A DNA stretch of 64,000 nt from Terasakiella brassicae (GCF_014641495.1 NZ_BMHV01000013.1:1-64000), one strand, 5' to 3'; shown: positions 19,855-28,812, counted from the first letter of the stretch. A program made the numbers and translations. The notes: generated from the sequence alone by a model not told the origin.

Positions 19855-21132
19855 CTACAGACGTGCGATATTCAACGGATCTTTGCGGCCTTTGACGTTG
19901 ATCGTTTCCAAATGGCTTGTGCCCTTGAAGTCGCAACTTGCCAGACTTTTTTGGTCGATCACAATCTCCCCGCCTTTTGCAGCAGAACACAAACGGGACG
20001 CCACATTGACACTATCGCCAATGACGGTAAAATCTTTCCGGTTTGCCGCCCCGATCGTCCCAATAACAACATCACCGCTATAGATACCGATCCCGGTTTG
20101 TTTGGCTAACTTGGCGTTTTTGATTTGTCGCAACGCTTCCTGGGCCGCCTTTAACGCACGATCAGCGGCATCATCGCCTTGAAAATGCGCCAGAACCGCA
20201 TCACCAATCATTTTATCCACATCGCCGCCCTGTTGGCGCACGGCATCAATCACCAGCCCCAGAGATTGATTGAGGAACTCCACGACACGTTCCGGGGTTT
20301 CATTTTCACAAAAATCTGTAAACCCCCGAATATCCGAAAATAAAATTGTTGCCCTGACCCGCTTGGACGTCAGCGCCCCTTTTCCTGTTGCCGCGCGCAA
20401 GGTGTGGACGGCCTCATCCGATAAGAGTTCCTGAAGGCGCATGCGAAATTCACCCAGCAAATCGGTCCGGTAATTAATATCCTTTTGCGCGCGCCCAACC
20501 AACGTATTCATGCCAAAACCCAATAAAATCAAAACTGCAACGGGTACAATCGTCGCCGGGATAATGACTTCCATCGAAATGGCATCCAGATAATTCACCG
20601 GCTCATACAGTTCCATCACGATATTATTGGTATTGTCCGGCACACGCACATAAAGTTCATAAAGTTTTGTGCCATCTTTCCCCTGTTTTTCAATCAGGTT
20701 GCGTTGCCCGTTCAACGCAGACAGATAACCTGCGCTGAGATCAAATTCGCCGATCCGGTCTTCTTCGCTGGAATAAAGCAACAACCCACCTTGACCGTAT
20801 ATTTTTAAATGAGATAACCCCAGTTCCTGAACCTCGCCGCGCAAAGAGTCAAGAAGGTGGCGGCCCTTATCGTTCTTAAAAACGTCCCACGGATTATCGC
20901 TTACTTGAAGATCATTCCAGGCAATTCGGTCTTCGCCTTGCAAAGCACGGTCAATAATCCCGGCTCTGTTTTCAGAAATTTCCAGATAGATTTTCTGGAT
21001 CAGCCATGTGCTGCCATTGCTCATTAAAAACCCAATGACAAGGGTTAAAAACAACAAGACTGGTAAAACGATTTTCCGAAAACGCAATTGCAAGGGATAA
21101 GGCGCTTCGAACGAAACATCTTTCTGACTCAA
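19855..21132 (-). CDS. membrane class III adenylate/guanylate cyclase
   Basis: This 425-residue protein is built as an N-terminal membrane helix (about residues 21-40), a roughly 150-residue periplasmic sensor region, a second helix (about 190-210) and a cytosolic cyclase domain. The catalytic domain shows the metal-binding FSDIRGFTDF, a second aspartate in KMIGDAVLAHF, and TVIGDSVNVASRL near the substrate and transition-state residues. It should make cAMP (or cGMP) in response to an envelope signal. It lies 27 bp after a membrane LuxR-type gene, so the two may be co-transcribed. Confidence 0.9.
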   Translation of the reverse strand: MSQKDVSFEAPYPLQLRFRKIVLPVLLFLTLVIGFLMSNGSTWLIQKIYLEISENRAGIIDRALQGEDRIAWNDLQVSDNPWDVFKNDKGRHLLDSLRGEVQELGLSHLKIYGQGGLLLYSSEEDRIGEFDLSAGYLSALNGQRNLIEKQGKDGTKLYELYVRVPDNTNNIVMELYEPVNYLDAISMEVIIPATIVPVAVLILLGFGMNTLVGRAQKDINYRTDLLGEFRMRLQELLSDEAVHTLRAATGKGALTSKRVRATILFSDIRGFTDFCENETPERVVEFLNQSLGLVIDAVRQQGGDVDKMIGDAVLAHFQGDDAADRALKAAQEALRQIKNAKLAKQTGIGIYSGDVVIGTIGAANRKDFTVIGDSVNVASRLCSAAKGGEIVIDQKSLASCDFKGTSHLETINVKGRKDPLNIARL

Positions 21133-21159
21133 CTTTTCTCTCCCCCCATATTTTCTGAT

Positions 21160-21672
21160 TTACGGCTCAAACATACGTTCGCCGGCCAACAGGTCTTCCA
21201 CAAAATAGGCGACAAGTTCATTGCGCCCTTTCACACCTGCTTTTTGATATATGGCACTGGTCTGGCTTTTGACTGTGCCGATCTTGGTATCGCGGATATC
21301 GGCAATTTCCTGAGTGGACATGCCTTTGATTAAAAGAAGGGCCACTTCGCGTTCGGATGGGGAAAACTTCCACATATCGAAATGGCGCTGAATGACCCCC
21401 CAAAGTTCCCCTGATGCTACATCAATCGTATCCTGGGCCTGACGGTTTTGTCTCAATAATCTCACAATCTGAGTTGCAATAACGATCATCGACAACCCCA
21501 GTGTGAGGGTTGAAAACAATTCTATCTGTTCGTGTTCAATCCAAAGCGTATCAATATTCAACCGAAAGAAATCGGCAAAAACATCCAAAAGGAAGAAGGC
21601 TTCGCAAATACTGATCACAATAAAAGAAAAAATGAGTGAACGGACTTCGAATTTATTGTTATTCGGTTTCAT
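21160..21672 (-). CDS. membrane-anchored LuxR-type regulator
   Basis: This 170-residue protein has two hydrophobic segments (about residues 12-32 and 52-70) followed by a LuxR/GerE helix-turn-helix (SPSEREVALLLIKGMSTQEI, then GTVKSQTSAIYQKAGVKGRN). No receiver, PAS or autoinducer domain is visible. Membrane-tethered LuxR-type proteins are unusual but known in Rhodospirillales and related groups. The Shine-Dalgarno is poor, so the exact start is uncertain. It is co-directional with the cytochrome genes upstream (54-bp gap) and the cyclase downstream. Confidence 0.82.
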   Translation of the reverse strand: MKPNNNKFEVRSLIFSFIVISICEAFFLLDVFADFFRLNIDTLWIEHEQIELFSTLTLGLSMIVIATQIVRLLRQNRQAQDTIDVASGELWGVIQRHFDMWKFSPSEREVALLLIKGMSTQEIADIRDTKIGTVKSQTSAIYQKAGVKGRNELVAYFVEDLLAGERMFEP

Positions 21673-21726
21673 AGCGCCATTTCAGTTTATTTCCTACCAA
21701 TCTCTAATATGATACTGCGCTTTCAC

Positions 21727-22200
21727 TCAGTCGTCATCATAATAGCCGCGCTTGGCATCTCGGTGACAGGCTTGACAGTTGGCTTTTGTTTTAACTTTCG
21801 GGTCATCCCATGCCCGTGCCGGAACTTCCTTTCTGTGTTCACGGACCCAATAAGGCATCTCGGTAATACGCATTGGTGCATCTCCCTCTTTTATACCGCG
21901 CATGAATTTACCGCTCCACCAACCGGCATCAGCCGCATTGGCAACCAGATAATCCCGGATTTCCTGGCTGACATCCGCGCTTAAGCTTGCATCTTCGCCA
22001 AAATGATCATCCAAACCATCCATGATTTTCTCCCAAGATCGTTTCGGCATCATTTGCGGTTGAAACGCCATATGACAGGATCCGCATTCCTTTTCGACAA
22101 CCGGGTTATCGATCGGGCGATAACGTTCATCCGCCATTGCGACCGAAAACTGCGACATCATAAAGACACCGCCCCATAAAAGGGCTTTCACTTTCAACAT
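21727..22200 (-). CDS. diheme cytochrome c (DHC)
   Basis: This is an exported c-type cytochrome of 157 residues with a signal peptide (cleavage near AMADE) and two heme sites, CGSCH near residue 39 and CQACH near residue 143. The segment between them (SWEKIMDGLDDHFGEDASL) is typical of the diheme cytochrome c that partners sphaeroides heme protein in Rhodobacter. It probably passes electrons between the membrane b-type cytochrome and SHP. The same domain occurs at the C-terminus of the b561 protein of this operon, so the domain is duplicated here. Confidence 0.9.
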   Translation of the reverse strand: MLKVKALLWGGVFMMSQFSVAMADERYRPIDNPVVEKECGSCHMAFQPQMMPKRSWEKIMDGLDDHFGEDASLSADVSQEIRDYLVANAADAGWWSGKFMRGIKEGDAPMRITEMPYWVREHRKEVPARAWDDPKVKTKANCQACHRDAKRGYYDDD

Positions 22201-22224
22201 ATCTCACTCCTTGTTCTAAAAAAT

Positions 22225-22641
22225 TCAACGCGTTTTCATAAAGGTGATGAAGTCACCTTTTTCACGGGCGGAACAGGTCCGTCCCAACACGCTGGTACAA
22301 TTGCGACGAAACCATTTTTCCACTTTTTCAAAATCGCTATATCGATCCGGTGTTTTGGAAATTGCCAAAGGGGCAATCGTTTTGCCCGCCCGTGTCTGTC
22401 CCGCACCACTCGGGTCTGCTGTATGGCACGTTGTGCAAGACGGGGTCTGCGGTTTGCCACCCGTATGGTTTTGTGAAAAGAATTCTTGTCCACGTTCTGC
22501 AGAAAACTCACGAAAGGCTGGGTCATCCATTTGAGCTTGCGCCTGATAGCCTTCGAGGATCAACACAGAATTGGCCTGTGCCGCATAACTGGTTCCAAGC
22601 AAGGCACCTACGCCCAACAGGGTGAAAATCATCTTTCTCAT
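22225..22641 (-). CDS. sphaeroides heme protein-type cytochrome c (SHP, DUF1924)
   Basis: The 138-residue protein has a signal peptide and one heme site (C69, C72, H73 in CTTCH). The C-terminal half has two further cysteines (NCTSVLGRTC) that could form the disulfide known in SHP. SHP-type cytochromes have a high-spin heme that binds oxygen or nitric oxide; the physiological job is not settled. It lies between the b561-DHC fusion, whose stop it overlaps by four bases, and a separate DHC gene. That is the arrangement expected of an SHP electron-transfer operon. Confidence 0.88.
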   Translation of the reverse strand: MRKMIFTLLGVGALLGTSYAAQANSVLILEGYQAQAQMDDPAFREFSAERGQEFFSQNHTGGKPQTPSCTTCHTADPSGAGQTRAGKTIAPLAISKTPDRYSDFEKVEKWFRRNCTSVLGRTCSAREKGDFITFMKTR

Positions 22642-23756
22642 TTTTTAACGCCTTTCGGTAATTTGATTGCACTTTCACTGAAACGTCCATCGGCAGCATC
22701 CTGATGGCAGGCATTACAGTTCACCTTTGATCCGATTTCTGCATGGGTGAAAGTTGCGGGTTTGAAATCATCATGTTTCTTTTGCCAATAACGCGTATCG
22801 GTCATGCGCAGGGAAGCCGTTTCAATCCGTCCAATTTTATGGGCCACCTTGGTATCAAAGGTGGTTGCATTGTTTTCTTGCAGGTAAGCCAAGATTTCCG
22901 CACGCTTTTTAGGTGTCAGGCTGGCATCCTCGCCATAGTGGTTTTCCAAACTCAACAGCATTTTTTGCCAGCTATCGCCTGTGCGCATACTCGGATGATA
23001 AGCCAGATGGCAATCCCCGCATTCCTGTGTATAGGTCGCATTTTGTGCCCCGATAAAACGAGGGCCTTGCGCCGCATTCACCCAAAGGGCAACACCGCAG
23101 ACAATCGCAACAAACAGGCCGATCCCCAACACGGAATGCGCAACACGCACTTGACCTTGTGCAATCGCACCTTCTTTTCGCCCGGTAATCATCGCCTTGA
23201 TCAAAGGATGCTTGAAAATAAAATTTTCAACCAGCACACCGCCAACGTGAAAAGCAATTGCTGCCATCAACAGGCCCGCCAGAACTTCGTGAACTTCTTC
23301 ACTGGCTTTACCGATACCGTAACTGGCAACGGAGGCCAACGGGCCACTATTTTCCTGCCCACCCCAAACGAAAAGGCCACTTAAGACCAAAAGAACCAGC
23401 GTCGAGAGCAGAATAACAATCATCCATGCCCCAACCGGGTTATGCCCGACATACTCTTTTGATCGCCCTTTCAACAGGCTTTTGATATGTGCAATGACCT
23501 CGCCACGGGCCAAGGGGAAATGATGAAATCGGCTGTAATAACTGCCCATAAATCCCCAGACGAGACGAAAGAGCAACAGGCACAACAACGCATACCCTGC
23601 ATAAACATGAATGTTGAGCCACCAGCCTTCAAACAGATATCCTGTCAAGGCCGCAATGGCGACCACCCCCACCATCGCCCAATGAAAAAACCGTAAAGGG
23701 AAATCCCATATAACGGCGCCTTCTTTCGGCATCTTATTTTGTTCAATGAGCGCCAT
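22638..23756 (-). CDS. cytochrome b561 fused to a diheme cytochrome c domain
   Basis: The first part (to about residue 230) is a di-heme b561/Ni-Fe-hydrogenase-type cytochrome b with four membrane helices and histidines in FHWAMV, NIHVYAGY and AFHVGG. After a further anchor helix it carries a periplasmic DHC domain with CGDCH and CNACH. It should take electrons from the quinone pool and hand them to periplasmic SHP. In Rhodobacter these two domains are separate proteins. The gene starts the leftward cytochrome operon. Confidence 0.9.
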   Translation of the reverse strand: MALIEQNKMPKEGAVIWDFPLRFFHWAMVGVVAIAALTGYLFEGWWLNIHVYAGYALLCLLLFRLVWGFMGSYYSRFHHFPLARGEVIAHIKSLLKGRSKEYVGHNPVGAWMIVILLSTLVLLVLSGLFVWGGQENSGPLASVASYGIGKASEEVHEVLAGLLMAAIAFHVGGVLVENFIFKHPLIKAMITGRKEGAIAQGQVRVAHSVLGIGLFVAIVCGVALWVNAAQGPRFIGAQNATYTQECGDCHLAYHPSMRTGDSWQKMLLSLENHYGEDASLTPKKRAEILAYLQENNATTFDTKVAHKIGRIETASLRMTDTRYWQKKHDDFKPATFTHAEIGSKVNCNACHQDAADGRFSESAIKLPKGVKK

Positions 23757-23891
23757 GGCTCATCTCCTTGTGCAATTTGTGTTTCGTGGCCTCAACGTGG
23801 CCCCATTTCCCACACTGCACAATCAACCCAATCCATATTTGGGTGTTCTATGACTTTAGTTTATGATTGTTTTTAAACGTTTTTTGCGCAT

Positions 23892-23932
23892 AAAAAAAGC
23901 GCCAACCCTTCATTTATCAAGGGTGGCGCTTT
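23892..23932 (-). terminator. terminator with T tract on minus strand
   Basis: AAAGCGCCAACCCTT pairs, with one bulge, with AAGGGTGGCGCTTT, and the minus strand continues into a run of T. It serves the ankyrin gene 140 bp upstream on that strand, giving it a long 3' untranslated part with two palindromic repeats. The 313-bp spacer 23757-24069 contains this hairpin and those repeats and nothing else I can identify. Confidence 0.75.
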
Positions 23933-23966
23933 AAACACGCCCCAATGGGACGTGGCGGGAAACAAG

Positions 23967-24019
23967 AGCAAATCCCGAGCAATCTTTTTAGATCGCGACA
24001 ACGCATTTGCGTAAAATCA
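23967..24019. repeat. dispersed two-stem palindromic repeat, copy A
   Basis: The element begins AGCAAATCCCGAGCA and ends GCATTTGCGTAAAATCA. The outer arms GCAAAT and ATTTGC can pair, and inner bases form a second, weak stem. Copy B lies at 57974-58027 with the same outer sequence but a different, better paired inner stem. Confidence 0.65.
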
Positions 24020-24025
24020 AGAATT

Positions 24026-24067
24026 TAGAGCATGACACATCATTCAAATTTAAAAAGACATGATCTA
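24026..24067. repeat. imperfect palindrome with TAGAGCATG ends
   Basis: TAGAGCATG and CATGATCTA form arms that pair at eight of nine positions, directly next to repeat copy A. The GAGCATGA core resembles palindromic intergenic repeats widespread in alphaproteobacteria. It lies two bases from the ankyrin gene's stop. Confidence 0.45.
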
Positions 24068-24069
24068 AT

Positions 24070-24537
24070 TTATTTCGCGTTATAATAAGGTTCCAGAATG
24101 GCTATGTATTTGGTTGCCTCTTCTTCACGGGCAAATTCCATCGCATCCATATTCTGATTATCTTTAATGTGCGGGTCCGCACCTTGTTCCAGCAGATAAA
24201 TCAATGCCTCTTTATTTTCGGCTTTAACAGCATCATGCAAGGGGGTAAAACCGGTTTCGGTACCACGTGCATTGATATCAAACCCATACTCAACCAAGGC
24301 CTTGATGATACGGATATCGTCCTGCCAAATGGCGGCATTTAAAACCGTTCCACCAAATTTATCGCGTTCATCCACATTGATGTTCGGATCTTTTAACAGC
24401 TCCATCACCTGATCATATTGACCAAAATGGGCAGCAACATGCAATCCGGCATCCTTGTAGATATTTGCCATGACAATCGTCAGACCGATTATAAAGATTA
24501 AAAAAATTGAGACGCGCTTAAGCATTTTCGTATCCAC
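24070..24537 (-). CDS. membrane-anchored ankyrin-repeat protein
   Basis: The 155-residue protein begins with a signal anchor (about residues 8-25). About three ankyrin repeats follow (recognisable in GLHVAAHFGQYDQVMELL, GTVLNAAIWQDDIRIIKALV and GFTPLHDAVKAENKEALIYL), and then a helical end. The repeats should face the periplasm and mediate protein contacts; no partner is evident. It is divergent from pabA across 61 bp and transcribed alone. Confidence 0.82.
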   Translation of the reverse strand: MDTKMLKRVSIFLIFIIGLTIVMANIYKDAGLHVAAHFGQYDQVMELLKDPNINVDERDKFGGTVLNAAIWQDDIRIIKALVEYGFDINARGTETGFTPLHDAVKAENKEALIYLLEQGADPHIKDNQNMDAMEFAREEEATKYIAILEPYYNAK

Positions 24538-24598
24538 TGCCTTTTTAAAAAATGATATACAACGCCTTTATAGCGTCTTATCCGAATGAAAGAAACCG

Positions 24599-25174
24599 AT
24601 GCTTCTGCTGATCGATAATTACGATTCTTTCGTCTATAATCTATCGCGCTATTTTCGCGAGCTTCACGAAGATACCCGCGTTGTACGCAATGACGAAATC
24701 TCGCTGGACGAAATCGCAGAACTGGACCCGCAAGCCATCGTTCTTTCACCGGGACCATGTGGCCCGAATGAGGCCGGCATTTCCTTGAACCTCGTCAATT
24801 CCTATCAAAAAAACATTCCCATGTTGGGCGTTTGTCTGGGTCACCAAGTCATTGCCCAAGCCTGTGGAGCACGCGTACAACGCGCTGGAAAACCTGTTCA
24901 TGGGAAACCCAGCCGGATTACACATAACAACACAGGCCTGTTTGATGGCCTTGCTAATCCACTGATCGTTGGACGTTATCATTCCCTCAGCATCGATATT
25001 CCAAAACAAAGTGATTTGATTATTGATGCGACCAGCGAAGATGGGGAAATCATGGCCATTTCCCACAAAACACGCCCGATATGGGGGGTACAGTTTCACC
25101 CGGAATCTATCCTGACGGAACAAGGTCACGACCTGTTGAAAAACTTTCTCAAACTTGCGGGGATTATGCCATGA
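24599..25174 (+). CDS. pabA: aminodeoxychorismate/anthranilate synthase glutamine amidotransferase
   Basis: This class I glutamine amidotransferase (191 residues) supplies ammonia to a chorismate-using partner. It has the oxyanion strand LSPGPCGPNEAG, the nucleophile cysteine in GVCLGHQ and the His-Glu pair in HPES. TrpG and PabA cannot be separated by sequence alone. Here the stop overlaps the start of an aminodeoxychorismate-lyase-type gene (ATGA), which favours folate synthesis (PabA). No PabB/TrpE gene is adjacent, so the synthase subunit must be elsewhere. Confidence 0.88.
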   Translation: MLLLIDNYDSFVYNLSRYFRELHEDTRVVRNDEISLDEIAELDPQAIVLSPGPCGPNEAGISLNLVNSYQKNIPMLGVCLGHQVIAQACGARVQRAGKPVHGKPSRITHNNTGLFDGLANPLIVGRYHSLSIDIPKQSDLIIDATSEDGEIMAISHKTRPIWGVQFHPESILTEQGHDLLKNFLKLAGIMP

Positions 25175-25983
25175 TTGCCTGGTTTAACGGCGACTTATTG
25201 CCACTGGACGGTGTCGCGATCAAAGCAACGGACCGTGGATTTACCCTCGGTGATGGTTTTTTTGAAACCATGCTGGCCCAACACGGGCAAGTCACACATT
25301 TTGACGCGCATATGACCCGCTTGCACGAAAGTGCGCATATCATGGATATCCCCCTTCCCTACAATACAGATGAAATCCGCAAGGCAATTGATGATGTTTT
25401 AACGGCCTGCCAACTCAAAGACAAACGGGCCGCCTTGCGCCTGACCATCAGCCGGGGCAGCGGCCCGCGCGGACTGCTGCCGCCTTTGGAAATAACACCG
25501 CAGGTCTTGCTCAGTGCCAGTGACGTACCGGACCATTTCCCCAGTGCAAAACTGGCCTTGGTCACCATCCGGCGCAACGAATTCAACCCCACCAGCCGGA
25601 TCAAAAGCCTCAATTACCTTGATAATATTTTTGCCCTGCGCGAAGCCGTGGCAAAAGGCGCGGACGAAGCCTTGCTTTTAAATACACAAGGGCATATTGC
25701 CGAAGGCAGTGTCAGCAATATTTTCTTTATCAAAAATAATGCGCTTTACACACCGCGCATTGATGACGGTTGCCTGCCCGGTGTTATGCGGGCCCATGTC
25801 TTGCAAACGGCGCGAAAACTTGGGTTAAACACACACGAAACCTCAATGGGTGTAGGAATTATTCAAACCTGTAACGAAGCCTTTCTCACCAATTCATTGG
25901 TCGGCATTCGTCCCGTTCATCAAATCGACGGGTTGCAAATCCCCAATCAGGTTTGGACAGAAAAACTCCGCGCGAACCTTTAA
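25171..25983 (+). CDS. pabC: class IV aminotransferase, probable aminodeoxychorismate lyase
   Basis: This PLP-dependent fold-type IV protein has 270 residues. It has the DRGFTLGDGFFET entry segment, the PLP lysine in RIKSLNYLDN and EGSVSNIFF near the cofactor phosphate. It could be PabC (4-amino-4-deoxychorismate to p-aminobenzoate and pyruvate) or a D-amino-acid/branched-chain aminotransferase. Overlap with the PabA-type amidotransferase supports PabC. The longer open frame starting inside pabA is an artefact. The 3' end overlaps the converging 97-residue gene by four bases. Confidence 0.85.
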   Translation: MIAWFNGDLLPLDGVAIKATDRGFTLGDGFFETMLAQHGQVTHFDAHMTRLHESAHIMDIPLPYNTDEIRKAIDDVLTACQLKDKRAALRLTISRGSGPRGLLPPLEITPQVLLSASDVPDHFPSAKLALVTIRRNEFNPTSRIKSLNYLDNIFALREAVAKGADEALLLNTQGHIAEGSVSNIFFIKNNALYTPRIDDGCLPGVMRAHVLQTARKLGLNTHETSMGVGIIQTCNEAFLTNSLVGIRPVHQIDGLQIPNQVWTEKLRANL

Positions 25984-26273
25984 TCGTTGATAAAAACGAT
26001 CCAGGCTTCAACCGCCTGAAAGAAAATATTGCGCGTATAAGATTGCACCTTGCTGTCGTCGAACAAGCATTCAATCGTCACATTTTGATCATCAAATGTT
26101 GCGCAAAACGCATTACCAACCCGTTCGCCTTTTTTCTTTTCCAGAAAATTCAGCAATTCAATGGCGGAAACTTTATCGCTTTGAATATCGTCTTCCAAAA
26201 ATTCTGCCAAAACGGCGAATTCCGGCTTCGCCTCAACGCGCGGAATATTTTGTTCGTCACGATAAAGTTTCAT
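25980..26273 (-). CDS. small acidic protein of unknown function
   Basis: This 97-residue soluble protein has 19 acidic against 11 basic residues and no signal peptide or membrane helix. Its fold looks alpha then beta (FCATFDDQNVTIECLFDD) with a C-terminal helix. I do not recognise a family. The ribosome-binding site AAGGTGG is well placed. It begins 13 bp after the stop of an exported EndoU-type nuclease, so it may be an immunity or accessory protein; that is inferred only from position and charge. Confidence 0.7.
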   Translation of the reverse strand: MKLYRDEQNIPRVEAKPEFAVLAEFLEDDIQSDKVSAIELLNFLEKKKGERVGNAFCATFDDQNVTIECLFDDSKVQSYTRNIFFQAVEAWIVFIND

Positions 26274-26286
26274 ACGCCACCTTGAT

Positions 26287-26796
26287 TTAGTTATAGACCG
26301 GATAGGCGGTGTTAATCGCGCCTTTCGGACAGGTTTGGGAATTATCCGGACACATATACCCGTTAACGGTGATGCCGTCCACTGTCGCCCCCCATTTTCC
26401 GCTCATCGGATTACCTGCGGCCTGATGCGCCTTTAAAATCAAATCCATCACCTGCTGCTGGTTCATCGCATCCGGGAAGAAAGAGCTGAATTTCCCCTTC
26501 CAGCTATGTCCATTACAGACCTCAATATCCGCCGTATAAAGCCCCTTTGCGTTCGGACCGGCTGTCACCTTTACAACACGGGCCCCTGCCGGATCCTTAC
26601 TGTCGAAACGGGAATGAAACCCTACCGCTTTACCTTTTTTATTAATCTCGCCTTCAAAAACATGAGTTAAATTTAATTTCGGTGTGGTGTTACTCCAAAC
26701 CGTATGATTGACAACACTGCAACTATCCGCAAACGCCGCAGAAAAGCCAATAACAACCAATAAGCATGCCACAAGGCCAACAAGGCTTCTTTTCAT
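26287..26796 (-). CDS. exported EndoU-domain ribonuclease-like protein
   Basis: After a signal peptide (cleavage near AAFAD), the 169-residue protein shows features of bacterial EndoU domains. Histidines H45 (in THVFEGE) and H61 (in GFHSR) are 16 positions apart, lysines lie at 100-102 (WKGKFSSFFPD), and a terminal T163-A-Y165 occurs before PVY. EndoU enzymes cut RNA and occur as effector domains in contact-dependent inhibition and polymorphic toxins. Here the domain is a small stand-alone secreted protein with extra cysteines. The start used (ATG 26796) has a strong GGAGGGG; the frame is open six codons further. It follows a membrane transferase by 14 bp. Confidence 0.78.
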   Translation of the reverse strand: MKRSLVGLVACLLVVIGFSAAFADSCSVVNHTVWSNTTPKLNLTHVFEGEINKKGKAVGFHSRFDSKDPAGARVVKVTAGPNAKGLYTADIEVCNGHSWKGKFSSFFPDAMNQQQVMDLILKAHQAAGNPMSGKWGATVDGITVNGYMCPDNSQTCPKGAINTAYPVYN

Positions 26797-26810
26797 AATC
26801 CCCTCCGATA

Positions 26811-28742
26811 TCAATTAAAGTGATAGTTATGAGAATAGAACATATCATACGCTGTTTGTGTTTGTGCAATGGCCTTGCGTTCAAGTTCCAACGGCACATG
26901 GTCTTCACGTTTCAGGCTGAGATGATCCTTGGAAATACGGTAAGCTTCGCTCGGTCCATTCGGTTTTAAGATGGTTACTTCATCATTCTGTGCATAAGCA
27001 ATCGTGAAATTGTAAGACATGCTTGCCCGTCCATCATCTGCTTCAACGAGTTGCAAATCCCGGCCAAAAAATGGGCTGTCATATTCAAGACCCAGCAAGC
27101 CCAGTAATGTCGGCGCAACATCCAGACTGGAACCGGTTACGTTATGCCGAGACGGCACAATTTCGCCCGGCGCGTAAAAAACCAAAGGCACGCGAAAGGC
27201 TTGTATGGGCACTGTTTCGTGGCCAAAAACTTTAGGGCCATGATCACCAATAATCACAAAAATAGTCTCATCAAACCAATCATGACTTTTCGCTTTTTCA
27301 ATAAACTGCCCCAAAGACCAATCGGCATAGGCAGCTGCATTTTCACGTTGCTTATCATCCGGGTTTGCCTGAATACGTCCCTTGGGATAAACAAATGGTC
27401 GGTGATTGGTCGTGGTCAGCAGGCTTAAAAAAAACGGTTTATCCTTTTTGGTATGCTCATCCATTCGTTTCAGGGCTTCTTTAAACAAATATTCGTCTGC
27501 AACACCCCAAACCGTTGTAAACCCTTGATCTTTAATATCATCTTGTTCCCATACGTGATGGAAACCAATGCTGTCCCAATATTGACGCATATTGTCAAAA
27601 CCGGAATGCCCTGCATAAAGAAAAGCCGTCTCGTACCCCTTGTTACCCAAAACCCACGGCAAAGAATACATCTGATCATGTTCAGGTCGTCGCACTGTTG
27701 AAATGCCGGGGATCGGTGCAAAGGATGTCAACAGGGCCTCCAACCCCCGAACCGTGCGATCACCCGTACTATAGATGTTACTGAAGAACATGCCCTGTTC
27801 CGCAATTTTATGGAAATTTGGCGAAACGGTTTGCGCAACCTTCGGCCCCATATCATCGTAATAGACAGACCCAAATGATTCTTCGATCACCAGTACTACG
27901 TTCTTTTTTTGCACGGGGCGCACGGGTGTAACATGACGCAAAGTTGGTTTTTCGGTTTTTTCTTGCGATAAAAATACCGTGTTCTGCTGCACGAGTGTCG
28001 ATTGCAAGGTTTGCTGCGCTTCATTTGAAGCCAAACCGGGGTAAATCCCGTGATATTCGGTTTTACGGTGGATCAACGAGGCGAGAAAAGTATAATAACC
28101 AGACTCCGCAATTTGATTAAGCTGACGACTTTCAAAAGAATAAACTGGTGTCATCCAGATATAAAGCGCGGACACCACCGCCAACATACCAGCCAGCAAA
28201 ACGGGCTTCTTCACTTGCGCTAAAGAAGCCTTGTCATTCAGGGCGGCAAAAAACTTCCGCCTCATTAAGAAAAACAGGACAATCGCCCCGACAAAAACCG
28301 GCGGTAATAAAAGCGATAGATCAAATGATTCCTTGATATTCCCCAAAACTTCACGCGGGAAAATCAGATAATAAACCGCTGTGGTGTTGAAACGGCTATC
28401 AAATTCATTCCAAAAGATAACCTCTGCCAATGCGGTAAAATTCAACACGATTAAGGTCGAAAGGAATAGAGCAATCGCAATCGTTTTACCGACAATTCTA
28501 TTCCAGAAGTTTTTCAAAAGATGCAATCCAACAAAAAAAACGAAGCTTAAGAGCGCACCAATCGCAACATCATTCACAGCCCCCATCAACAGGGCCGCTA
28601 TCGTTTGCATGCTGACATATTGGGCTTGTGGCACAGATATGCCCACCAAAACGCAACGAACAACTGCGTTCACTAAAGTAAAAATAACAAAACACGCAAT
28701 CCAGAAATGAATGGCGTGATTACGGCTGTCTTGATTGTGCAT
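26811..28742 (-). CDS. LtaS-like membrane sulfatase-fold transferase
   Basis: This 643-residue protein has five membrane helices in the first 200 residues and a large periplasmic alkaline-phosphatase-superfamily domain. The catalytic threonine is likely in STGDRTVRGLEA. Metal-site residues appear in VLVIEESFGS, TTTNHRPFV and IGDHGPKVFG. The family includes lipoteichoic-acid synthase, MdoB phosphoglycerol transferase and, more distantly, EptA. It probably transfers a phospho-head-group to an envelope glycan or lipid. The start ATG 28742 has GGAAG eight bases upstream; a TTG five codons earlier is less likely. A two-component system lies 70 bp upstream on the same strand. Confidence 0.87.
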   Translation of the reverse strand: MHNQDSRNHAIHFWIACFVIFTLVNAVVRCVLVGISVPQAQYVSMQTIAALLMGAVNDVAIGALLSFVFFVGLHLLKNFWNRIVGKTIAIALFLSTLIVLNFTALAEVIFWNEFDSRFNTTAVYYLIFPREVLGNIKESFDLSLLLPPVFVGAIVLFFLMRRKFFAALNDKASLAQVKKPVLLAGMLAVVSALYIWMTPVYSFESRQLNQIAESGYYTFLASLIHRKTEYHGIYPGLASNEAQQTLQSTLVQQNTVFLSQEKTEKPTLRHVTPVRPVQKKNVVLVIEESFGSVYYDDMGPKVAQTVSPNFHKIAEQGMFFSNIYSTGDRTVRGLEALLTSFAPIPGISTVRRPEHDQMYSLPWVLGNKGYETAFLYAGHSGFDNMRQYWDSIGFHHVWEQDDIKDQGFTTVWGVADEYLFKEALKRMDEHTKKDKPFFLSLLTTTNHRPFVYPKGRIQANPDDKQRENAAAYADWSLGQFIEKAKSHDWFDETIFVIIGDHGPKVFGHETVPIQAFRVPLVFYAPGEIVPSRHNVTGSSLDVAPTLLGLLGLEYDSPFFGRDLQLVEADDGRASMSYNFTIAYAQNDEVTILKPNGPSEAYRISKDHLSLKREDHVPLELERKAIAQTQTAYDMFYSHNYHFN

Positions 28743-28812
28743 GCCCAATTCTTCCAAATTAAAGTAAAATTTGGAGGCATTGTGATCAATCTACCTGACA
28801 GCAAGCTGAATG

